Assembly (NCBI RefSeq): GCF_000264375.1
Contig: NZ_AJXW01000043.1
Span: forward strand, 124,001-188,000
Length of the DNA: 64,000 bases
DNA from: Rhodanobacter thiooxydans LCS2
GTDB taxonomy: Bacteria; Pseudomonadota; Gammaproteobacteria; Xanthomonadales; Rhodanobacteraceae
Reading direction: 5' to 3'
The notes under the pieces are model-generated. The model was not told the DNA's origin, made no database searches, and saw only the letters and a program-made list of their open reading frames with translations. Shown piece after piece: positions 18,645 through 27,091 of the stretch. Positions within the stretch are counted from its first letter, which is position 1. Every line of letters starts with the position of its first letter. The translations under genes and the position numbers were made by a program.

Positions 18645-21605
18645 TCAAGCGGCCAGCGCCAGTTCGGCTTCGTAGGGCTCAGGGACGGCCTCGGCATCGA
18701 TCAGGTAGTCCCCAAAGCGTTTGATGTGGCTCGTCATGTAGGGGCTGAGCGCCGCGACGTCTTCGGCGGTGATCTTCCAGCCCTCCCGCATGAGCGATCG
18801 AATGATGCGGGTTTGCTCCACGACGTTATGGAAGATCACGGCGTTGGCGACCAGGTCGTTGTACTTGACGGCCTTCTCCTGCTCCACCGGGTCGTTGTCG
18901 GCAATGACGCCCTCCCCACCAAAGAAGAAGTATTTCGAGAATCCGTTATAGGCCTCGACCTTGTTGGTGGAAGCGGTGATTTGTTCGCGCAGGTCTTGGT
19001 CGGAAATGTACTGCAGCAGGAAGAGCGTACGCACGGCGGAGCCCAAGGCGCGGAATGAGTGGTAAAGCCGGTTCTTGCGGCTGTTGTTGCCCAGGCGCCG
19101 CAACAAAGTCGAAGCGGCCACCTTGCCGGCCTTGATCGACAGAACGACACGCATCAGGTCCTTCCAATGGGTCTCGATCAGGTCCCAATCGACGCTGTCG
19201 CGGAACAGCGCATCGATGTGCTCATAGGTGGCATCCGTATCGGGCCGGAAGAACCGGTAATCCTGCCAATTTCGGATGCGCGGCATCAGCTGGATGCCCA
19301 GCAAGTACGAGAGCCCGAAGACGGGAAGCGACTGCCCCTGGGTATCGGCATGCACGATGTCCGGCTGGATGTCGGACGTGTTCTTGAGCAAGCCGTCGAT
19401 GATGTACACCGCCTCCCAGACCCCGCATGGGATGAAGTGGCTGAACAGCGCGACGTAGGTATCGGAGACATGATGGTACGCAATGCCGCCGTAACCACCG
19501 TACCGGATATGGTACGAGGCCAGGCTATTCTGGATGTACATCTCGTACTTGGTGCCATCCGCCGCGGCGCGCTTGCTGTCGCCCCAGTGCTTGGGCAATT
19601 GGAGGCCGGCGTAGCTATTGATGATGTCGCGGCACGCGGCGGCCAGTTTGTTCGCGTCGATGTGGCGACGATTGACGAACGACAGCATGTGCGCCGTGAC
19701 GGCCCCACGGAAATGACGTGCCGCCTGATTGGGGCCCAGGTTGCATCCGTAGGTGAAGGCCGTGAGTACGTATCGCTCGCGTGCCTGATCAATCTTCGGG
19801 TCCGATCCGGACAGCGGGCCGAAATGGCGATGCCAGTTGGTCCAGTGCCCGACGTCGCATAGCACATCGATCACGCTGCGCTCGCGCAAGCGCTCATGAA
19901 TGGCCGTTTCGAGGGCTTTGGCCTGGCTACTCATCTCTTTGGCCTTGCTGCGCTTAAGAACCGGCATGCCTTGGTCATCGATCACGACCTGGCCGTTGTC
20001 GACGTACTCCTGGTCTGTTTGCTCGGCGACCTGCATCAGGCGCGACTGCAGTGTGTTGACGAACGTGATCGGGTCAGCCGGCAGGCCAAACTCTGCGCAG
20101 TAGGCGGCCACTTGCGGTTCGCATTCTTCCCAGCTCAACAGCTGCTCGCTCTGGTCGGCATAGTCCTCCGATCCCGGTACGGCCACATCACCGGATTTGA
20201 GTTCGTTCGCCAACGCCGAGAACACGCATACCTCGAAATGCCGACGGTGAATGCGCTCCTCGCCATCCTCGGTGCGCTGGGTCAGGGTCTTTCGCCACAA
20301 GTGTGTTGTGAAAGACAGGTCCATGGGCCCATCCAGCCAATCACCGCGCTGCCGCTCCTGCGCGAGAATCAACTCCAGGGCATCGATCAACGAACGATCC
20401 TCCGTCGTGCTTTTCAGATTGAGGATGCGCACCATGCGCAGCAGCGTGGGTCGGTGGCTCTTGTAGTATGGCCAGAGAAAGGGCAAGTAATTGTCCCCGC
20501 TGTGGGCGGCGATCGCGTTGCAGTCCTCCTGCAATGCATCGATGCTGCCGCGTTGCCCGACCAGGCGCCGAATCTCGCGGCCGGCGGCTGTGTCGCTGCG
20601 TTGTTCGGCAAGTACCCGAATGACATCGGACATCGTTGCTACCAGCACCTCGGCTTTCTCCCGGTACTGGCTGCGTAGGCGGTCGAGATGTTCCTTGCCG
20701 TGTACATGGATCTTGCTCATGCGCTTGATGAACATTGCCGCCAGATCGTCGCGCACTTGTACCCGGGCCCGGTGGATCAGGCAAAGCAGTACGGCATGTC
20801 GCTTGGTGGGACGAAACTCTTTGAGTTCGGCGGCATCGAGTGCACGCGCCTCAGCCGCAAAATGCTTGCGCTTGAGTTCGGGTATCCCAGTCAGCGGCGC
20901 GTCCGTGCCCACCAGCGCGTCAAGCCGCTCCATGTGGTCGATCAATTCCTGAAAGTGCCTCAGGGACGAACGCTTGGGCAGGCGTTTGACCTCGTGCAGC
21001 GGGCTTTTGCCGGCTTTTCCACCGGATTGAAGCAATCCATCCAGGCGTGCTTTCTCGTCCGCTGTCAAACGCTGGGCAATCGTTGCGAAGAGCTGGCCGT
21101 TGACCAACGCACGGACGCGTCGTGCCAGGCGATCGAGGGTACTGAAGGCTGGCAGTCCGATGCGGTCGGTGACCAACTGCTCGATGCCCACATTAATCAG
21201 ATCCGGCGGGTGATCCATGATGGCCGCAGCATCTCGCATGGCTCTGGCCGCCACATCGAGACCGCCTTCCTCGAACGGCCGGAAATCCAGGTGCTTCCGG
21301 ATTAATGCGTGATAGCGATACAGCGTGACCGCGCTAGGCTGGGCAGGCTTCACCTGGATCCGAAACTTCAGGGACGCCCTGATATGCCTCAGTACGGCTG
21401 CGGGCACCTCATCCAGTGCCGGGAAATAGCGCAATCGCTGAAAGCTCTTCAGCAGGATGGCCAGGGCTAATCGACTGGACGGCTGTCGTGCATGCTTGAC
21501 GATGAAGGCCGTCTCGGACTCGTCGACGGTGTACAGCGCGACGAGTTCGCGAACCACAGGGTTACGTTTGAATTGCGGGTATGCAGTCCGATCAATCGAA
21601 GCCAT
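18645..21605 (-). CDS. tnpA: Tn3-family transposase (Tn4651/Tn4652 type)
   Basis: A large DDE transposase of about 986 residues that catalyses replicative transposition. The N-terminal DNA-binding part (DUF4158 type) starts MASIDRTAYPQFKRN. The C-terminal catalytic part shows the Tn3 signatures VHADTQGQSLPVFGLSYLLG, MPRIRNWQDYRFF and ASTNKVEAYNGFSKY with the conserved acidic residues. The ATG at 21605 is preferred to the one 14 codons upstream because homologues start near it. Size and resolution genes match the Tn4651 subgroup. No frameshift or stop was seen, so it is probably functional. Confidence 0.95.
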   Translation of the reverse strand: MASIDRTAYPQFKRNPVVRELVALYTVDESETAFIVKHARQPSSRLALAILLKSFQRLRYFPALDEVPAAVLRHIRASLKFRIQVKPAQPSAVTLYRYHALIRKHLDFRPFEEGGLDVAARAMRDAAAIMDHPPDLINVGIEQLVTDRIGLPAFSTLDRLARRVRALVNGQLFATIAQRLTADEKARLDGLLQSGGKAGKSPLHEVKRLPKRSSLRHFQELIDHMERLDALVGTDAPLTGIPELKRKHFAAEARALDAAELKEFRPTKRHAVLLCLIHRARVQVRDDLAAMFIKRMSKIHVHGKEHLDRLRSQYREKAEVLVATMSDVIRVLAEQRSDTAAGREIRRLVGQRGSIDALQEDCNAIAAHSGDNYLPFLWPYYKSHRPTLLRMVRILNLKSTTEDRSLIDALELILAQERQRGDWLDGPMDLSFTTHLWRKTLTQRTEDGEERIHRRHFEVCVFSALANELKSGDVAVPGSEDYADQSEQLLSWEECEPQVAAYCAEFGLPADPITFVNTLQSRLMQVAEQTDQEYVDNGQVVIDDQGMPVLKRSKAKEMSSQAKALETAIHERLRERSVIDVLCDVGHWTNWHRHFGPLSGSDPKIDQARERYVLTAFTYGCNLGPNQAARHFRGAVTAHMLSFVNRRHIDANKLAAACRDIINSYAGLQLPKHWGDSKRAAADGTKYEMYIQNSLASYHIRYGGYGGIAYHHVSDTYVALFSHFIPCGVWEAVYIIDGLLKNTSDIQPDIVHADTQGQSLPVFGLSYLLGIQLMPRIRNWQDYRFFRPDTDATYEHIDALFRDSVDWDLIETHWKDLMRVVLSIKAGKVAASTLLRRLGNNSRKNRLYHSFRALGSAVRTLFLLQYISDQDLREQITASTNKVEAYNGFSKYFFFGGEGVIADNDPVEQEKAVKYNDLVANAVIFHNVVEQTRIIRSLMREGWKITAEDVAALSPYMTSHIKRFGDYLIDAEAVPEPYEAELALAA

Positions 21606-21717
21606 GCCGTGCCTCGGAACCGATGGGAAGGGCGCGGCGTGCGGCAACGACCCGTAGCTAGCGTCGACTCGCTGTTTGCGGGCTGAACGCTCGTTTCGTC
21701 ACGCCATGAAGGCACGA

Positions 21718-21993
21718 TCATAGACCAGGCCCATGTTGAGCCACGGCACGGCCTGTCCAGGGCTGTAGCGGCGCAATCGCCGTCACGGTGCTGGCCATGC
21801 TGGCAAGGTGCAGGATGAACCGCACCTTCTCACCGACCTCCACCGTCGCCAGCAGCGCCGACGGATTGACTTTGCAGGTCATGGGCATCGTTGGTCGGTT
21901 GCATGCCTGCATGCCGGGCATGTTCGGATCCGTGTTCTGCTGCGCTAGTCGCCAATCTACCGATCCGCGCGGTCTACATCGTCGAGCCGGCAT
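21718..21993 (-). pseudogene. CusF-like copper-binding domain remnant
   Basis: An open stretch of about 90 codons whose middle (DPNMPGM, then PTMPMTCKVNPSALLATV and GEKVRFILHL, TVTAIAPL) looks like the C-terminal half of a CusF-type periplasmic copper-binding domain, with the characteristic Met-rich MPM. The N-terminal signal and first strands are absent. It lies between tnpA and the Nramp cassette (gap 21606-22179) and may be the scar of former copper-resistance cargo. The rest of the gap shows nothing recognisable. Confidence 0.45.
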
Positions 21994-22179
21994 CGAGGCT
22001 TCCTTCTGCGGAGTGTTGCGTACAAGGGCGGGCCCAGCCCACCTTCTGCACGGTTAGCGGCAAGGAAAATATCGAGCCGATGTGGTCGCAGATGATCATC
22101 AGGCTAGGGCATCATGAGTGATTGTCAGGCGGGGTCAACGAAGCGCATGCCCGCGTCGTACTGGCATGCCGCCCACATC

Positions 22180-22377
22180 TTAGGCATGCACGCCGGTGCT
22201 GAAAGCCCACAACACAATGACGCACATCACCACCACGTAGATGCGCAACCCCCAGAACACCCACTGCTGCCACGGCGTCAACTGCAAGCGATGCACCGGC
22301 GGAAGCTCGTCATGCCAACCTTCCTCGGCCAGCAGCGCCTGCACCTGCTCGGGCGTGTACTCGTTAAGGTCTTTCAT
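22180..22377 (-). CDS. small single-helix membrane protein coupled to Nramp transporter
   Basis: A 65-residue protein: acidic cytoplasmic N-terminus (DLNEYTPEQVQALLAEEGWH), a Pro/Gln amphipathic segment, one membrane helix (VFWGLRIYVVVMCVIVLWAF) and a short tail. Its ATG overlaps the Nramp stop codon (ATGA at 22374-22377), so translation is probably coupled. No family is recognised. The pairing suggests a subunit or regulator of the transporter (inference). Confidence 0.75.
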   Translation of the reverse strand: MKDLNEYTPEQVQALLAEEGWHDELPPVHRLQLTPWQQWVFWGLRIYVVVMCVIVLWAFSTGVHA

Positions 22378-23750
22378 GGGTTGCCTCCAAAGATATGCGG
22401 AAATACGGTGACCAGGCCATATAGGACGTTGCAGGCAATCAGGGCGATCATGATCGCTACCGAAAGTGCGTTTCGCACCGGCCCGTTGGCATGCTCACCC
22501 ATCAGCTCACGATCGTTGAGCAGCATCAGCAGGAATAGCATCGCCGCCGGCATGAACACCGTGGCGATCACCTGCACGCTGAGGTTTAGGAAGCCGATCG
22601 GCAGGTTCGGGAACAGCACCACGCCGGCCGCGACCACCGTGCCCATCACCGCCGGGGCATAAAAGCGCCACGCCTGGCCGGGTGAAGCGTTGAGCGAGCG
22701 TGGTAGATCCAGCGCCTCGCCGATCGCCCAGCCGGTACTGGCGGTGATCACGATGGTGGCGATAAGCCCGGCTTCGATCAGGCCCAGCGCGAACAGCTTC
22801 ATAGCCGTCTCGCCTACGCGCTGCTGCAGCGCGGACAGCACTGCCTCGGTCGTAAGGTTCTTCGCATCGGGAAGTCCCGACAGCGCCACCGCACCGAGCA
22901 CGATTACCGCGATTGCCACCAGTACCATGCCGCCCACACCGAGCATCAGGTCGCGTCGGCTGGCCGGGATGTCCTTCGGCAGCAGACCCTTGTCGACCAC
23001 GCAGGACTGTTGGAAGAACAGCTGCCACGGCGCGATGCTGGTGCCGATGTTGGCCGACAACAGGATTAGGAAGGTCGCCGACAGCACGCCGCCGGGCAGC
23101 ATCCAGCCCGAGCCTGTGAACGCACGCGCCACAGCATCCCAATGCGGGTGTGCCATGAGCACCAGCGGAACGAACACCAGGTTGAGCGCGGCGATGAACA
23201 GCGCGATGCGCTCCCACGCCCAGTAGCGCAGGAACACCAGCGTCATCACCACGAAACCCAGCGTCAGCGGCACGCTCAGCCCATACGGAATGCCGAACGC
23301 CTCGCCGCCGATGCGGATGCCAAGAAACTCGGTGACCAAGGTCAGGACGTTGGCCAGTACCAGGTCGACCAGCGAGAAGATGCCCCAGAACGGGCCGTAG
23401 CGCTTCCAGATCAGCTCGGCGTGGCCGCGCCGCGTCACGGCGCCCAGGCGGATGGTCATCTCCTGCACCACGTAGGCGACGAAGCCGAGCACTAACATCA
23501 GCGGCAGAAACAGGCCCAGCCCATAGGCTGCGCCGGTCTGCGCGTAGGTCAGCACGCCACCGGCGTCGTTGTCGCCCAGCATCACCAGCAGGCCGGGGCC
23601 GATCAGGGCGAAAGCCAGTACCAGCCGGTTCCACGGCGTGGCAGGGCGCCGGCGCAGTGTCGCCAGGTGCAGGCGGTCGCGGATACGTTGCTGCAGGCCT
23701 GCGCGGGCCGCGGCGCTGGCGTGTGGTACGGAGATATCTGGCACAGACAT
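22374..23750 (-). CDS. Nramp (SLC11)-family divalent metal transporter
   Basis: A multi-pass membrane protein of 458 residues with the LeuT-fold Nramp pattern. The helix-1 motif is D60-N-D-A-G-G (canonical DPGN position) and helix 6 reads GTSIAPWQLFFQQS, where classical MntH proteins have a metal-binding MPH. The missing Met is a trait reported for Nramp-related magnesium transporters, so Mg2+ as well as Mn2+/Fe2+ is possible. It lies downstream of an OprB-type porin gene (31 nt) and overlaps the small membrane protein gene. Together they could carry a metal ion across both membranes. I leave the symbol blank because the substrate is uncertain. Confidence 0.9.
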   Translation of the reverse strand: MSVPDISVPHASAAARAGLQQRIRDRLHLATLRRRPATPWNRLVLAFALIGPGLLVMLGDNDAGGVLTYAQTGAAYGLGLFLPLMLVLGFVAYVVQEMTIRLGAVTRRGHAELIWKRYGPFWGIFSLVDLVLANVLTLVTEFLGIRIGGEAFGIPYGLSVPLTLGFVVMTLVFLRYWAWERIALFIAALNLVFVPLVLMAHPHWDAVARAFTGSGWMLPGGVLSATFLILLSANIGTSIAPWQLFFQQSCVVDKGLLPKDIPASRRDLMLGVGGMVLVAIAVIVLGAVALSGLPDAKNLTTEAVLSALQQRVGETAMKLFALGLIEAGLIATIVITASTGWAIGEALDLPRSLNASPGQAWRFYAPAVMGTVVAAGVVLFPNLPIGFLNLSVQVIATVFMPAAMLFLLMLLNDRELMGEHANGPVRNALSVAIMIALIACNVLYGLVTVFPHIFGGNP

Positions 23751-23781
23751 GATCAGGCTTCCTGTGGGTATCGAAGAAGTA

Positions 23782-25137
23782 TCAGAGGCTCAGGTGCAGG
23801 CGCAGGCCGACCACCCGCGCCGGGCCGCGCGCGCGGTTGTAGCCGGGGTTGGCGATCCACTGCAGGTCCGGGCTCAGCTGCAAGTAGTGACCGAGTTGTA
23901 GGCGGTAGTAGGCTTCGATCACTCGTTCGCGGCCGTAGTCCAACGCGCCGTCGCACAGCAGGAAGCCGCAGCCGCCTGCGGCGAGGTAGGCGCGATGCGC
24001 GCTGGCTAGGCCGTTGAGGTCGAACGCGATGCCGATACGGTCCTCGGAGCGGCGCCAGTGCGCGCCGGACAGCTGCGCCCCCACGCTCAGCGCGCGCTCG
24101 GCCTCCGTGTAGGCGAACGACTGAGTGTGGCCGTCGTTCCAGCCCCAACGCGCGAACAGCCCGGTGTCGCCGTCGTCGGCCAGTGGCAGCTCGGCATTGA
24201 TCACGTAGCCGTGCTTGCGGCGGCCGTAGCGGCCGTCGGCGGCGATGTCCGGCGTGGCGCCACTGGCGGCGGCGAGCGCCAGCGCCTGCGCGTAGTTGCC
24301 CATCTTGGCGATGTTGCGGAAGGCCAGCAGGCGCAACGCGAAGCCGTCACTACCGAACGGGTGCAGCGACAGCTGCACCTGCTCGGCACGGGCTCGGTCC
24401 AGTGGCCCGGCCAGCGCCTGACCATTGGCCTGCAGCGGCATCTGGTACACGCCGTAACGCAACGTCCAGTGGTGCTGGACCCACGCGACGATGAAGCCGT
24501 CGGTGTAGCCGCGGGTATCGGCGGCATAGTCATAGGACGCCGCGTTGATGAAATCCCAGTTCATGAACTGGTGGCGGGTATCGTTGGCGTAGCGGTTTTT
24601 GTCGAAGTCATCGGCCAGCGCCAGCCGCCCCAGCTTGAGCTCGATCCGCTGGGTGGCCAGCGTGCCGGGAAGCTGATCCTGCGCCCGCGCCATCGGAGCG
24701 CTGTTGGTGCCCAAAGGCAGATTCCAATCGAGGTAAGCGCGCGCAATGTACGGTCGCTGCTTGCCGCCCGAGCCGGGACCTGCGCGCACCACATCCCCGT
24801 TGACGTAACCGGCCAGGCCGGTGCCCTTGTTGATGCCGCCACCGGTGAACAGCTCGCCATCCAGATAGAAGGCCAGATGCGCCGGCAGCCGCATGCCCAG
24901 ATAGGCACCGAACGTGCGCGATAGCGCTTGGTCACCGCCAGTCGGCAGGCTGAGCGGGCCGGTATAGGCAGAATGCATGCGGTCGAGCTTCTGCGCTACG
25001 TAGCTGATCTGAGCATCTAGCAACTGCGGCACGAACAGCGGTGGCGCGCTTCCGCTGTCGGCATGCGCGCGCGTGGCCAGGGCGCCGAGGCCCAGGAGCA
25101 GAAGTACGAACAAGTTGGATGTAGGCAAACGCGTCAT
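23782..25137 (-). CDS. OprB-type carbohydrate/metal porin
   Basis: An outer-membrane protein of 451 residues with a Sec signal (LLLGLGALATRAHAD) and an OprB-family barrel ending GLRLHLSL. Motifs include FGAYLGMRLPAHLAFYLDGE, GYVNGDVVRAG and YYRLQLGHYLQLSPDLQWI. OprB porins are classed as carbohydrate-selective, but their regular neighbour here is an Nramp transporter, so a divalent-metal channel is the likelier job (inference). The ATG at 25137 is chosen over the one six codons upstream to give a clean signal peptide. Confidence 0.88.
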   Translation of the reverse strand: MTRLPTSNLFVLLLLGLGALATRAHADSGSAPPLFVPQLLDAQISYVAQKLDRMHSAYTGPLSLPTGGDQALSRTFGAYLGMRLPAHLAFYLDGELFTGGGINKGTGLAGYVNGDVVRAGPGSGGKQRPYIARAYLDWNLPLGTNSAPMARAQDQLPGTLATQRIELKLGRLALADDFDKNRYANDTRHQFMNWDFINAASYDYAADTRGYTDGFIVAWVQHHWTLRYGVYQMPLQANGQALAGPLDRARAEQVQLSLHPFGSDGFALRLLAFRNIAKMGNYAQALALAAASGATPDIAADGRYGRRKHGYVINAELPLADDGDTGLFARWGWNDGHTQSFAYTEAERALSVGAQLSGAHWRRSEDRIGIAFDLNGLASAHRAYLAAGGCGFLLCDGALDYGRERVIEAYYRLQLGHYLQLSPDLQWIANPGYNRARGPARVVGLRLHLSL

Positions 25138-25203
25138 GCGATCGATCTTCGGCAAGAGCGCCAGCAGCGACGGCCGCGGGCGCCAGTGTGGGGTAAGGGA
25201 ATG

Positions 25204-25371
25204 TCAGCGCGAGGTCAGCCAGCGGGCGCGCAGACGCGTCTCGCCGGGCAGACGCTGCCAGTGTTGGATGAGCAGCGGACGCGAGGGCACGCCCGCCGGG
25301 TGAAGCGGCGGACGAGCCGGCGCAGCGCGCGGTGCGCGCGAGGATGGCAGTAGAAGGGTAAGCAGGAGCAT
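25204..25371 (-). CDS. small ORF in leader of porin-Nramp operon
   Basis: A possible 55-residue peptide with a hydrophobic start (MLLLTLLLPSSRAPRAAPAR) and a basic tail, preceded by an excellent ribosome-binding site (GGAGGCGAGCC, then ATG). It lies between the palindromic promoter at 25591-25606 and the porin gene, 66 nt before the latter. No family recognised. A leader peptide or a small exported protein are both possible. Confidence 0.35.
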   Translation of the reverse strand: MLLLTLLLPSSRAPRAAPARPPLHPAGVPSRPLLIQHWQRLPGETRLRARWLTSR

Positions 25372-25590
25372 GGCTCGCCTCCAGTCCGCAGACCGGGGGG
25401 CGAGCGGGACGTCAGGAGTGCCCGCCCGCGACCGGTGCGCGGGATGTATACACGTTGGGCTGAACCTCGGCAGCAACCGGCGCCGATGGCGCGATCACTG
25501 CGTTGGTACTCGGATAGATGTCCATGGGTCTCGGATGCAGCAAATAGATGCCCGCGGGCGATCCGCCGGGCGCGCATACGCTAATTGCCC

Positions 25591-25606
25591 TTGACGTTGA
25601 AGTCAA
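25591..25606 (-). promoter_or_regulatory. palindromic operator/promoter of the metal-uptake operon
   Basis: TTGACGTTGAAGTCAA is an inverted repeat (TTGAC-N6-GTCAA) in an AT-rich patch of the 390-nt gap 25372-25761. On the minus strand its TTGACT could serve as a -35 with TAGCGT about 17 nt downstream, so a repressor bound here would block the promoter. A metal-responsive repressor such as MntR or Fur is a reasonable guess, but the sequence is not a canonical box of either. Nothing else is seen in the gap except short ORFs. Confidence 0.45.
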
Positions 25607-25761
25607 CGATATTTGTGTCACCGCGATAGAATCATTGCCCGGGAAGGGAAGATTTGGGTGATGCCGTTCGGCTAACGGCGCGGTCGATTGCAGCTGGCAG
25701 TCGTGTCAGAGAGAGAACTTCAATGCGCTCACCGGCATGCCAAAGCGATCACCGGGGTCAG

Positions 25762-26925
25762 TCATGGCACATCTCCGCGAGGCACCGAGGTCCCGATGCG
25801 TGTTTTCGTAGTACTGGCATGTCGTGCATCTTCTTCTGCATGAACATAGATCGACGTCGTGCCGATGGAGCTATGACGCAGGTTCTTCTGGATGTGGTGG
25901 ATCGGAGTGCCGTCCTCGGCCTGGTGCGTGGCGGCCGTATGCCGCAGCCAATGCGTCGAGGCGCGGCGCACTCGTGTGGCCTTGACCTCATCCTGCTGTT
26001 GCAATGTCTCGGCTACGCGCCGGAAGGTGTCCTTGACGATCTGGTAGACCGCCGTGGGCGTCAGCGGGGACGATCGTCCGGCGATGCCAAGAATGGCCGG
26101 GATTTTGCCGTCGCCCGAAGGCAACGCGTGCAAGCCGTGGAAGCGCCGATAGCGTGCGAAGTCGTCCATGAGACCGTCGCTCAGGGGGACGGTGCCTTCG
26201 ACCCCACCTTTCCCCACGGTGTGCAACCACCACCGCCCACGGATAGGTTGGAAATCGCTTTCGTTGGCGGCCGCGGCTTCGGCGGCTCGTAGTGCGGTTT
26301 CATAGAGGAAGCGAAGCACCCAGCGAGCGCGTTCGTAGCGTTGCCGTTCCCGCATGGAGTCCTGCGGCCAATCGTCGACGGCGCGTAACACCTCTTCCCA
26401 GATGGCACGGTCCAAGTAGCGTTCGATCGTGCGTCGAGTGCCTCGGCGTGCCCGTTGTCGCTGCAGGACGAACGGACTGCCCGCGAGATAGCCGGCACGC
26501 ACGAGGTAATTGAACAGTCCCGCAAGAATGCCCAAGGCCTGGCGACGGCTGCGCTCGGCCAACGGACCGACCAACAGTCGCCGATGCTCGCCGCGACGGG
26601 CGAGACCGGCGTCGCACCAGGTCGCAGGGGGCTGAGCAAGAAACGCCTCATAAGCGATCACATCCTCGCGGGTGAGACTCGACACCGGCTTGCCACGGAT
26701 TTGCGTGGCCCAAAGCAGCAAGCGTTCGGCCTCTTTGCGATAGCTGCGGAAGGTATGCGGCGAGTCGTGATATTCCGCCAGCCACAGGCCGATCGCAGCC
26801 ACGTCGTCGTTGGCGGCGATCTGCCGCGCCACGCTGGCCGAGGCGCGATTGGTGCCAGCGCATCCCGACAGGTTGGGCGGCAAGGCTTGGGGCAACGCTA
26901 GAAGGTTCGCTGCAGGCTCCGTCAT
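25762..26925 (-). CDS. tnpS: tyrosine recombinase for cointegrate resolution (TnpS-like)
   Basis: Site-specific recombinase of 387 residues: an N-terminal core-binding SAM-like domain (HTFRSYRKEAERLLLWA) and a catalytic domain with Arg in YETALRAAEAA, HWLRH (His-x-x-Arg) and the nucleophile Tyr in IGTTSIYVHAEE. It is divergent from the coiled-coil tnpT gene across a 166-nt AT-rich gap, the arrangement of tnpS-rst-tnpT in Tn4651, where the pair resolves cointegrates. The start is ATG 26925 or GTG 26946. Confidence 0.88.
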   Translation of the reverse strand: MTEPAANLLALPQALPPNLSGCAGTNRASASVARQIAANDDVAAIGLWLAEYHDSPHTFRSYRKEAERLLLWATQIRGKPVSSLTREDVIAYEAFLAQPPATWCDAGLARRGEHRRLLVGPLAERSRRQALGILAGLFNYLVRAGYLAGSPFVLQRQRARRGTRRTIERYLDRAIWEEVLRAVDDWPQDSMRERQRYERARWVLRFLYETALRAAEAAAANESDFQPIRGRWWLHTVGKGGVEGTVPLSDGLMDDFARYRRFHGLHALPSGDGKIPAILGIAGRSSPLTPTAVYQIVKDTFRRVAETLQQQDEVKATRVRRASTHWLRHTAATHQAEDGTPIHHIQKNLRHSSIGTTSIYVHAEEDARHASTTKTRIGTSVPRGDVP

Positions 26926-26946
26926 GCTTCCGATGTCTGACGCCAC

Positions 26947-27091
26947 GGGAAGCGTAGCGTACAGCCAATAAACATTCGATTATGGGAGTTATCGTAAATT
27001 TCTTGGACTTAACATTACACATATAACGTAATACTGTGATATACATACCAAGCATTCCACGAAATTGACCCACCGAGCGACTGGAGCTTCC
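26947..27091. other. probable rst resolution site and divergent promoters
   Basis: An AT-rich stretch between the divergent tnpS and tnpT genes. It contains ATTAC-N9-GTAAT (27014-27032), a short inverted repeat with the size expected of a tyrosine-recombinase core, plus other AT-rich half-palindromes. In Tn4651 the rst site lies in exactly this place. The crossover point is not proven here. Confidence 0.6.
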
